Of a DNA stretch of 64,000 nucleotides, positions 7,054 to 14,379 are shown piece after piece. Every line of letters starts with the position of its first letter. Within the stretch, counting starts at the first letter, position 1. Position numbers and translations under genes: made by a program. The DNA is from Chromobacterium paludis (lineage in GTDB: Bacteria; Pseudomonadota; Gammaproteobacteria; Burkholderiales; Chromobacteriaceae): positions 4,154,001 to 4,218,000 of the forward strand of contig NZ_CP043473.1 of the NCBI RefSeq assembly GCF_008275125.1, read 5' to 3'. The notes below the pieces were generated by a model that was given only the letters and a program-made list of their open reading frames with translations, ran no database searches and was not told where the DNA came from.

Positions 7054-8870
7054 GAGCCGGCTCCGCTGTCCATCCAGCTGTAGGGCAGCGCCTGCAGCGT
7101 CTTGCCGCCGCTGCCGCCGCCTTGGCTGGGCGTGTCGCCGGGCTGGAAGGAGTCGGGCAGGTCGCTCAGGTCCATCGTGACGCTGCCGCCCCATTCGTGA
7201 TGGCCGCTGGCGTCGCCTTGGCGGGCCGCGCTGATATAGCCGTGTATGGTGGTGCTGCCGCCGGCATTCAGCAGATTGCCGGCCCATACATTGCCGAAGA
7301 CCTGGCTGGACGCGCCCAGGGTGATGTTGCCGCCCTGGAACTTGCCGCCGCGAAAGCCGCCGGCCAGCAGCACGATATTGCCCACGGGGCGGCCTTTGAA
7401 TATTTTGCCCTGGCAATAGTCCCGCGGCGCGTTGAGCGGGAAGTCGCTATTGCTGCAGATGCCGATGGTGCCGGCGTAATTGACGGCGTAGCTGACATGC
7501 TGGCCGCTGGTGGCGATGTGGCCGGTGGCAAGAAAGCTGTTGTAATAGGTGCCGCTGCCGATTTCCAGATCGCCGTCGAACCACAGCACGCCGGGCGCCA
7601 TGGTGGCGCCGGCCAGCTTCCACTTGCCCGGCGCGCTGCCGGCGAAACAGTCGCTGGTGTTGGGATCGTAGCCTTTGCAGATCAAATAGCTGGGGCCGTG
7701 GCCCAGGCAGCGTCCCGCGCCGTCTAGCTCGCGGCACAAATGGTTGGGCTGCTGGCTGTCCGCCGCCTTGCCCAGCTGGTAGCTGCCGTCGGGAATATTG
7801 TTGACCTGGCGCACCGTCACCAGGATGCGGCCTTGCGCGTCGCGCTCGAAGCGGTAATTGGCCTCGCCGCGGAAGTCGTAGGCGTCGATGCGCGGCCGCG
7901 TGACGTCCAGCCTGGGCACGGGCTGCAGTTTGACTTGCAGTTTGGGGTCGAGGCGGACGCGGATGTCCGGATTGTTGACGTTGTAGCCGACGCGCCCGGC
8001 CACGACGCCGTCGATAGGCGCGCCCCAGCCCTGGATGAGCAGGTCGCCCAGCGCTCGCAGCGCTTCCATGCCGCCAAACTGCTGGATGTCCACCTTGCCC
8101 TCGGTCTCCAACCCGCCGAACTTGGCCCCGCCGCTGTTGATTTCGACATTGCCCTTCACTTGCGCCTGCCGGACCGCGTACTGGCCGCCGGGGCTGCTCA
8201 GGAAGCGGGCGTTGCCGTTGACGCGCGCCAGTTGCTCTATCATCGCGCTGCCGCTCAGCGTCAGATTGCCCATGGCCTTCACGGTCTGGTAGCGGCCGTT
8301 GGACAGTTCGATATTGCCGTTGGAGTGCAAGGTATTGATGGACTGGTTGCCGCTGACGGTGATGTCGCCGGTGCTTTGCAGGGTGTCGATGTTGAGCACG
8401 CTGCCGCCCAGCGCCACCTTGCCGTCCACGGTGACGTTCACCGGCGTGTCGCTGATCAGTTTGAAATCGCCGCCCAGATCGAGGTCGCCCACGATGTTGA
8501 GCGCATCGCGCGCGCCCTCGTCGCCCTGTCCTTGCAGGAACAGCCGCCGCACGGTCACCTGGTGGCCGTCGTAGCGGCCGACGCTGATCAGCATCACGCC
8601 ATTTTTGCCCTGGTCGACGCGGCTGACCTGGTAGCGGCCGTCCGCGGCCGTCTTGGGGAAGGCTTGACCCTTGGCCAGCATGGCCTCGCCCGCCAGCAAG
8701 CCCTCCTCGGCATAGTTCAGCGCCTGGTGGTAACGATGCTGGTTCTGCGCGTTGGCGTGGGCCAGGATCAGCTGGCGCGAGGCGGACAGCAGCACCAGGC
8801 TGGCGATGGCCAGCAGCGTCAGCGCCATGAATAGCGTGGCCAAGCCGCGCTGTCGGCTGCGGCCGTTCAT
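7050..8870 (-). CDS. pilX: PilX-like pilus protein with large repetitive (beta-solenoid-like) domain
   Basis: A 606-residue protein. The N terminus RQRGLATLFMALTLLAIASLVLLSASR resembles PilX: basic, then a hydrophobic helix that lacks the usual Glu+5. Most PilX proteins are roughly 150-200 residues. Here about residues 115-290 are short repeats with recurring GNIxL/GDIxV/GxVxI-type strands (GDLDLGGDFKL, GNIELSNGRY, GNLTLSGSAM, GNVEINSGG), which suggest a right-handed beta-helix or bactofilin/polymer-like fold. A Cys-containing region (about 395-430) and a second Gly-rich strand region (about 450-560) follow. Overlaps pilW and pilV by 4 bp each. It may act as a tip or adhesin component; that is inference. 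Confidence 0.65.
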   Translation of the reverse strand: MNGRSRQRGLATLFMALTLLAIASLVLLSASRQLILAHANAQNQHRYHQALNYAEEGLLAGEAMLAKGQAFPKTAADGRYQVSRVDQGKNGVMLISVGRYDGHQVTVRRLFLQGQGDEGARDALNIVGDLDLGGDFKLISDTPVNVTVDGKVALGGSVLNIDTLQSTGDITVSGNQSINTLHSNGNIELSNGRYQTVKAMGNLTLSGSAMIEQLARVNGNARFLSSPGGQYAVRQAQVKGNVEINSGGAKFGGLETEGKVDIQQFGGMEALRALGDLLIQGWGAPIDGVVAGRVGYNVNNPDIRVRLDPKLQVKLQPVPRLDVTRPRIDAYDFRGEANYRFERDAQGRILVTVRQVNNIPDGSYQLGKAADSQQPNHLCRELDGAGRCLGHGPSYLICKGYDPNTSDCFAGSAPGKWKLAGATMAPGVLWFDGDLEIGSGTYYNSFLATGHIATSGQHVSYAVNYAGTIGICSNSDFPLNAPRDYCQGKIFKGRPVGNIVLLAGGFRGGKFQGGNITLGASSQVFGNVWAGNLLNAGGSTTIHGYISAARQGDASGHHEWGGSVTMDLSDLPDSFQPGDTPSQGGGSGGKTLQALPYSWMDSGAGS

Positions 8871-9472
8871 TTTGTCTCCCGCACGGGCTGATTGCGCAGG
8901 GTGACGCTGGTGCGGATGTCCAGCTTTTCATCGTCCGGGTTGGCCGGGACGCGGGCGCTGACGCTCAGCGAGATGGCGTCGGCTCCGTCCGGGGCGAAGC
9001 GCAAGGCGTCGATGACGCCGATCTCCGGCTTGCTCAGGTCGTCCCATTGCGCGTCCGGCGCGGAACAGCTCCAGCCGGCCTGGTCCGCAGCCAGGCGCTG
9101 GATGCGGCCCTGGCCGGCGGCGTCGCGCTTCAGGCGAAAGGCGAAGTAGCGCTTGCCGTCGCTCTTGGCCGGCGGCGGCGCGTCATAGGCGTAGCGCAGG
9201 CAGGCGCCGCCCATTTCGATATACAGCTTGCCGAAAGGATTATCCTTGACGGCGCCGGTGCCGGACCAATAGCCGGCGCGGCGCAGCTCCATAGCCATCA
9301 GCGACAGCGCGCCGTCCAGCATGGCACCCAGCTGGGCCTGGCGGCGGTCATGGCTCTGGCTGCCCAGCAGGCCCACCAGCAAGGTGGACATGGCCAGCAG
9401 CAGCAACAGGCCTATGGTCATGCCCACCAGCAGCTCCAGCAGGCTGACGCCGCGTATCGTTTTCCGGCTCAT
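8867..9472 (-). CDS. pilW: type IV minor pilin, PilW-like
   Basis: A 201-residue prepilin-like protein with the class III signal RGVSLLELLVGMTIGLLLLLAM: Gly before cleavage, Glu+5, long hydrophobic helix. The segment LMAMELRRAGYW is typical of PilW proteins. It sits between fimT-like and pilX-like genes with ATGA overlaps on both sides. Predicted role is in the minor-pilin complex that primes pilus assembly. Confidence 0.8.
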   Translation of the reverse strand: MSRKTIRGVSLLELLVGMTIGLLLLLAMSTLLVGLLGSQSHDRRQAQLGAMLDGALSLMAMELRRAGYWSGTGAVKDNPFGKLYIEMGGACLRYAYDAPPPAKSDGKRYFAFRLKRDAAGQGRIQRLAADQAGWSCSAPDAQWDDLSKPEIGVIDALRFAPDGADAISLSVSARVPANPDDEKLDIRTSVTLRNQPVRETK

Positions 9473-9978
9473 GGGCAGCGCACGGCTTCGTTATGGATCA
9501 GCCCGGTGGACAGCAGCTGCAGCGTGGCCGGCTGGCAGGCCGCGCGGCTGAGCCGCAGGTCGATTTCCTTGATGGCGTTGCCGCCGACATCCTGCGGCAT
9601 GCCGCGCAGCGGGGAAAACGCCAACCGCAAGGGCAGCGTCTGGCCGACGGGATTCAGGACGATGCCGGCGTGCTGTTCGCTGCCGATGCAGCGCAGGTCG
9701 TGCTGGCTGTCGCAGCCGGCGCCGGCCGCTTGTTCGGAAACCCGCATCAGCCAGCCGCCATTCTGCTGGCTGAACTCCACCCAGACCAGGCGCTGGCGCG
9801 TGGTGGCGGAGCGGCGCGCCAGCTCCAGGCTCTGGCGGACATCGTCCAGCGCGCCCTGCAGCTGTTGGCGTGCGATCCATTGGCCGACGGCGGGCAGCGC
9901 CAGGGTGAGCAGCAGGGCGAACAGGGTCAGCGTCACCAGCAGCTCCAGCAGGGTGACGCCGCGCAGCTTGTGTTTCAT
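9469..9978 (-). CDS. fimT: FimT/GspH-type minor pilin
   Basis: A 169-residue prepilin-like protein. MKHKLRGVTLLELLVTLTLFALLLTLALP contains the cleavage Gly, Glu+5 and hydrophobic helix, then a GspH/FimT-type region with IARQQLQGALDDVRQSLELARRSATTR. The start at 9978 was chosen because GGAG precedes it and the ATG overlaps the pilE-like stop (ATGA); an in-frame start five codons upstream is less likely. FimT proteins elsewhere bind DNA in competence pili; whether this one does is unknown. Confidence 0.75.
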   Translation of the reverse strand: MKHKLRGVTLLELLVTLTLFALLLTLALPAVGQWIARQQLQGALDDVRQSLELARRSATTRQRLVWVEFSQQNGGWLMRVSEQAAGAGCDSQHDLRCIGSEQHAGIVLNPVGQTLPLRLAFSPLRGMPQDVGGNAIKEIDLRLSRAACQPATLQLLSTGLIHNEAVRCP

Positions 9979-10418
9979 CGACCGCTCCAGCAAGCCGGCG
10001 GCTCCAGCGTCACCGTTTGCTGGCGCTGGTTCAGCGTGAGCGTCTGGCAGTCCGCATCGCCGGATTGGGCGCCGTTGGCGACCGCCTGGGCGCGTACGAA
10101 GAAACTGTAGGCTTCTTCACCCTTGGGCGTGCCGGTTTCCAACCGATAGTAGCCCTGGGTGCTGTTGCCGCTGGCAAACGGCGTTTTCAAATCGGCCAAG
10201 GCGCCAGCATAGCCGGTGTGGAAGCCGCGATAGCGCACCTGGGCCTGCTGCAGCCGGTACAGCGCGTCCAGCGCGTCGCTGCGGCGGCTGCGCTGCATAT
10301 AGTGCTGGTAGCCCGGAATGGCGAAACCCAGCAACAGGGCGACCAGGGTCAGCACAATCAGCAGTTCCAGCAAGGAAAAACCGCCGGCGCGCGGGGAGGG
10401 GCGAAGGAAACTGATCAT
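9975..10418 (-). CDS. pilE: type IV pilin, PilE-like
   Basis: A 147-residue prepilin with the signal AGGFSLLELLIVLTLVALLLGFAIPGYQHYMQRSRRSDA. The GYQxYMxRSRRSDA stretch after the hydrophobic helix is typical of PilE minor pilins. A pair of C-terminal cysteines (DADCQTL and PPACWSGR) could form the D-region disulfide. It is the first gene of the five-gene pilin operon, all linked by 4-bp overlaps. No PilY1/PilC-size gene is present next to this cluster. Confidence 0.8.
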   Translation of the reverse strand: MISFLRPSPRAGGFSLLELLIVLTLVALLLGFAIPGYQHYMQRSRRSDALDALYRLQQAQVRYRGFHTGYAGALADLKTPFASGNSTQGYYRLETGTPKGEEAYSFFVRAQAVANGAQSGDADCQTLTLNQRQQTVTLEPPACWSGR

Positions 10419-10508
10419 CAGGCCGCAGGCTCCGACAACGATGGCAGGGGGCGGGGCGGGCGCGAGAACGCGGCAAGGCGCGGCTCTAGCGGAGGCATCT
10501 CTAACTGA

Positions 10509-10537
10509 GTCCTAGAAGTTTCAATCAGTACAGTCAA
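10509..10537 (-). promoter_or_regulatory. candidate promoter of pilin operon
   Basis: On the minus strand TTGACT (10537-10532) and TAGGAC (10514-10509) are separated by 17 bp, about 90 bp upstream of the pilE-like start. The -35 is good and the -10 is weak, so activation may be needed. Confidence 0.3.
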
Positions 10538-10551
10538 GATTGCGCCGCCGC

Positions 10552-10935
10552 TCACGCTCCTGGCAGCACGGACTTGGTGAGCGCCACCCAGGCGATGTAA
10601 GCCACCACCGCCAGCGCGGCGACAAAAGCGAAGCCGCGCGCCCGCGCCGTGGGCCCGCGCAGCGCGACGCTGCCCAGCGCCACGTAAGCGACCAGGCCGA
10701 CGATTTTGGCCATCAGCCAGGGGCTTTGCAGGATCGGCCAGCCGCCCATTATCACCAGGGCGATGGCGCAGCCCAGCAGCAGGGTGTCGATCACATGCGG
10801 CAGGATGCGCAGCGGCTTGTTTTGCAGCAAGTGGCCGCGGCCGCCCAACACCAGCGCGCCGCGCGCGGCGAACAGCAAGATGGACAGCAAGGCAAAGCCC
10901 ATGTGGGCGTGCTTGACGATCAGGTATGGATACAT
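10552..10935 (-). CDS. SirB2-family integral membrane protein
   Basis: A 127-residue hydrophobic protein with about four transmembrane helices, beginning MYPYLIVKHAHMGFALLSI. The HAHM motif in helix 1 and the overall pattern match the SirB/SirB2 family, whose biochemical role is not established. Start ATG at 10935 is preferred over an in-frame TTG at 10950. It is separated by 133 bp from the pilin operon downstream. A perfect FNR-type box lies upstream at 11094-11107 with a -10-like TACCAT at the right distance. Confidence 0.75.
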   Translation of the reverse strand: MYPYLIVKHAHMGFALLSILLFAARGALVLGGRGHLLQNKPLRILPHVIDTLLLGCAIALVIMGGWPILQSPWLMAKIVGLVAYVALGSVALRGPTARARGFAFVAALAVVAYIAWVALTKSVLPGA

Positions 10936-11093
10936 GGCAGGTATGGGCAAAGAGGGCGCGACGCGCCGATGCCGGCCATGTTATAGGCGACGGCCGGCGT
11001 TTTCTAGCCTGTCTGCGCCGTAACGCGGCAGTGGGCGACGACAAATCAGTGCAATTCATTTTGCATATGGTATTTTATTGGTATTGTGTTGCG

Positions 11094-11107
11094 TTGATCC
11101 ATATCAA
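11094..11107. promoter_or_regulatory. perfect FNR/ANR-type box
   Basis: TTGAT-CCAT-ATCAA matches all ten fixed positions of the FNR consensus. On the minus strand a TACCAT at 11072-11067 would place its centre near -41, the class II activating position, for the SirB2-family gene. Relative to the recC promoter (-10 at 11146-11151) the centre is near -57. The box is seen; the direction of control is inferred. Confidence 0.65.
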
Positions 11108-11142
11108 TAAGCGTGGCCAGCCCCTTTCGTGGCCATGCTCAA

Positions 11143-11151
11143 TGCTACAAT
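11143..11151 (+). promoter_or_regulatory. extended -10 promoter of recC
   Basis: TGCTACAAT combines the TGn extension with TACAAT. It lies 30 bp upstream of the recC start codon, so the leader would be about 24 nt. No clear -35, which is normal for extended -10 promoters. Confidence 0.5.
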
Positions 11152-11181
11152 CGGCCCATATCCCACCCGGCTGCGCATCCC

Positions 11182-14100
11182 ATGCTGTTCCTCTACCAAT
11201 CCAATCGACTCGAGCAACTGGGCGAACTGTTCCGCGGCATGACTCAGGCCATGCCCTTGGCCGACCCCTTCGCCGCCGAAACCGTCATCGTGCAGAGCCG
11301 CGGCATGGGGCGCTGGATCACGTTGGACCTGGCGCGCGAGGCCGGCGTGGCGGCCAATATCGACTTCGCGCTGCCGGCCGCCTTCGCCTGGCGGCTGATG
11401 CAGAAAGTGATGCCGGACCTGCCGAAGAAGTCCGCTTTCGTGCCCGAAGTGCTGGCCTGGCGGCTGCTCGCCCTCCTGCCGCGGCTGGAGGGCGAGCCTT
11501 TCGAGCCGGTCATCCATTATCTGCAGGGCGGCGAGACGGCGGCCTTCGAGCTGGCCGGCAAGATCGCCGACATCTTCGACCAATACCTGGTGTTCCGCCC
11601 CGACTGGATACGCGCCTGGGAGGCCGGCGAGCTGCTGGGCCTGGGCGAGGACGAAGCCTGGCAGGCGGCGCTGTGGCGGGCGCTGGCCGACAGCGATCCC
11701 GGCCGCCACCGCGTGCGCATGCTAGACCAGTTCTTCTCCGCGCTGAAAACAGAACACCTGCCGCAGCGGGTGACGCTGTTCGGCATCGCCAGCCTGGCGC
11801 CGATGTACCTGGCCCTGGTCAAGCGCCTGGCCGAGCTGACCGACGTCTGCCTGTTCACGCTGAATCCATGCGAAGCCTACTGGGGCGACATCGTCGACGC
11901 GCGCCGCATGCTCAAGCTCAGGCAAGCCGGCGACCTGTTCGCAACCCAGGGCCATCCGCTGCTGGCCTCCCTGGGCAAGCAGGGGCGGGATTTTTTCGAG
12001 CTGATCGCCGAAGACGCCGAGCTGGACGCCCGGCCGTTGTTCGCCGCGCCCAAGGGCGACAGCCTGCTGGCCCGGCTGCAGCGCGACATCCTGCAGCTCA
12101 ATGATCCGGCGCAGCTGCCGCGTGCGTACGATCCGGCCGACGACTCGGTCGAGGTGCACGCCTGCCACGGCGCGATGCGCGAGCTGGAAACGCTGAAGGA
12201 CCGGCTGCTGGCGATGTTCGCGGCCGATCCCAAGCTCAGCCCGGCCGACGTGGCGGTGCTGACGCCGGACATCAACGCCTACGCGCCCTATATCGACGCG
12301 GTGTTCGGCCGCCGCGACGACGCGCCCAACATCCCCTACGGCATCGCCGACCGCCGCGTCGAGCGCGAGCAGCCGCTGCTGTCCACCTTCGCCGCCGTGC
12401 TGAAGCTGGCCGACTCCCGCTTCGCCGCCGACGAAGTGCTGGCGCTGCTGGACTGTCCGGCGCTGCTGGCGCGCTTCGGCCTGGCCGACGCCGATCTCGG
12501 CTTCATCCAGGACTGGGTGCGCGGCGCCGGCATCCGCTGGGGCCGCGACGCCGCGCACAAGGCGGCGCTGGGCCTGCCGGCCGAGGCCGCCTACACCTGG
12601 CGCTGGGGGCTGGACCGGCTGCTGCTGGGCACCGTGTTGCCGCCGGCGCTGGCTGGCGACGAGGCCGGCCTGTTCGCCGGCCTGCTGCCGCACACCGCCG
12701 CGCAAGGCCAGTTGGGCGAGACGCTGGCGCGCTTCGCCGATTTTTACGACGCGCTGGACGACTTGGCGCGCGAATGGGCGCGGCCGGCGGCGCCGGCAGT
12801 TTGGGCGCAGCGCTTCCACTGGGCCTGCGACGCGCTGTTCCTGGCCGAAGGCGACGACGAAGCCGCGCTGGAGCTGCTGCGCGAGGCCTTCGGCGAACTG
12901 GCCGAAGACGCCGAGCTGGCAGGGTTCGAACAAGAGGCGGGCCTGGCGGTGGCGCGCGACTGGCTGCTGCGCAAGCTGTCGCTGTCGTCGGCCCAGGGCT
13001 TCTTGTCCGGCGGCGTGACTTTCTGCGCGATGGTGCCGATGCGCTCGATACCATTCCAGGCGCTGTGCCTGATCGGCATGAACGACGGCGCCTACCCGCG
13101 CGACGAGCGGCCGGTCAGCTTCGACCTAGTGGCGCGCAATCCGCGCCGCGGCGACCGCTCGCGCCGCTTCGACGACCGCTACCTGTTCCTGGAGGCCATC
13201 CTGTCGGCGCGGGGCAAACTGTATCTGTCCTATGTCGGCCAGTCGGCGCGCAGCGGCGAGCCGCTGCCGCCGTCGCCGCTGGTGTCCGAGCTATTGGACA
13301 CGCTGTCGGCGATGTGCGGCGAGGACATGGCGGCGCGGTTGACGCTGCGCCACCCGCTGCAGCCGTTCTCGCCCCGGGCTTTCGATGGCGGCGATGCGCG
13401 GCTGGCCAGCTTCGAGCCGGCCTTCGCCGCCGCGCTGGCCGCGCCGCCGGCCAAACCCGCGCCCTTCATCGCGCCGCTGCCGGACGAGGCGGCGGCGACG
13501 GTGGTCAATCTGCACGATTTCATCCGCTTCTGGCAGAACCCGGCGCGGGCCTGGCTGGCGGACCGGCTGGCGCTGCGCGTCGCCTACCAGGGCGAAGCGC
13601 AGCCGGCGCGGGAGCCGTTCGCGATGGCGCGCGACGCCAGCCGCGAACTGCGCCGCCAACTGGTGGAGGCCATGCTGCACGGCAAACCGCCGCAGCCGGT
13701 GCGCCAGCGCGTGGCCGCCGCCGGCCTGTTGCCCACCGGGGAGCTGGGCCAGGCCTGGCTGCAGGAGGAGGGGCGCGCCAGCCTGCGCCTGGCAGGCAGG
13801 CTGCCGGGCGCGTTGCGGGAAGAGCCGCTGCCGCCGCAGCCGGTGCATCTGCAGATATCCGGCTTCACTCTGGTGGGGGAGCTGTACGGCCTGCGGCCGG
13901 AGGGACGGCTGGATTTCATTGTCGGCAAGATGAACGCCGCCCAGCGCGTCGCGTTGTGGCTGAGCCATTTGATCCTGTGCGCGGCGCGGCCGCCCGGCAT
14001 CGCCTGCCACAGCGCCTGTTATGACGACGCCGGCAATACCGTGCTGCGCGACGAGATCGACGCCGCCGGCCTGCTGGCGCCGTGGCTCGTCCGCTGGCAA

Positions 14101-14379
14101 CAGGGCCAGGCCCAGCCCTTGCCCTTCTTCGGCCGCACCAGCTGGGCCTATGCCGAGGCGCTGGCCAAAGCGCCGGAAAACCGCGAAAAAGCCCTGGCCG
14201 CCGCCAGGCAGAAGTGGGAGCCCAATTTCATCCAGGGCGACGGCATCGCGCAGAAGGACGAGCCGGCGATCGCGCTGGCCTTCCGTCATCAAGACCCGCT
14301 GGAGGATCCGCTGTTCGCCCAGTTGGCGGAAACGCTGCTGCTGCCGCTGGCGGAACGGCTGCTGGGAGACGGGGCATGA
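11182..14379 (+). CDS. recC: exodeoxyribonuclease V gamma subunit RecC
   Basis: RecC is the Chi-recognition subunit of the RecBCD helicase-nuclease that processes double-strand breaks for homologous recombination. The 1065-residue protein starts MLFLYQSNRLEQLGELF, the typical RecC N terminus, followed by VIVQSRGMGRWITLDLA and the helicase-like but inactive domains. FCAMVPMRSIPFQALCLIGMNDGAYPR is a RecC signature. The start at 11182 was chosen over an in-frame start 23 codons earlier by family match; the Shine-Dalgarno is poor. Its stop overlaps the recB start (ATGA). Confidence 0.93.
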   Translation: MLFLYQSNRLEQLGELFRGMTQAMPLADPFAAETVIVQSRGMGRWITLDLAREAGVAANIDFALPAAFAWRLMQKVMPDLPKKSAFVPEVLAWRLLALLPRLEGEPFEPVIHYLQGGETAAFELAGKIADIFDQYLVFRPDWIRAWEAGELLGLGEDEAWQAALWRALADSDPGRHRVRMLDQFFSALKTEHLPQRVTLFGIASLAPMYLALVKRLAELTDVCLFTLNPCEAYWGDIVDARRMLKLRQAGDLFATQGHPLLASLGKQGRDFFELIAEDAELDARPLFAAPKGDSLLARLQRDILQLNDPAQLPRAYDPADDSVEVHACHGAMRELETLKDRLLAMFAADPKLSPADVAVLTPDINAYAPYIDAVFGRRDDAPNIPYGIADRRVEREQPLLSTFAAVLKLADSRFAADEVLALLDCPALLARFGLADADLGFIQDWVRGAGIRWGRDAAHKAALGLPAEAAYTWRWGLDRLLLGTVLPPALAGDEAGLFAGLLPHTAAQGQLGETLARFADFYDALDDLAREWARPAAPAVWAQRFHWACDALFLAEGDDEAALELLREAFGELAEDAELAGFEQEAGLAVARDWLLRKLSLSSAQGFLSGGVTFCAMVPMRSIPFQALCLIGMNDGAYPRDERPVSFDLVARNPRRGDRSRRFDDRYLFLEAILSARGKLYLSYVGQSARSGEPLPPSPLVSELLDTLSAMCGEDMAARLTLRHPLQPFSPRAFDGGDARLASFEPAFAAALAAPPAKPAPFIAPLPDEAAATVVNLHDFIRFWQNPARAWLADRLALRVAYQGEAQPAREPFAMARDASRELRRQLVEAMLHGKPPQPVRQRVAAAGLLPTGELGQAWLQEEGRASLRLAGRLPGALREEPLPPQPVHLQISGFTLVGELYGLRPEGRLDFIVGKMNAAQRVALWLSHLILCAARPPGIACHSACYDDAGNTVLRDEIDAAGLLAPWLVRWQQGQAQPLPFFGRTSWAYAEALAKAPENREKALAAARQKWEPNFIQGDGIAQKDEPAIALAFRHQDPLEDPLFAQLAETLLLPLAERLLGDGA

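Noticed and set aside
7740..8834. 364-codon ORF antisense to the pilX-like gene
   Set aside because: Shadow frame with low-complexity Ala/Val/His/Gln composition and no domain.
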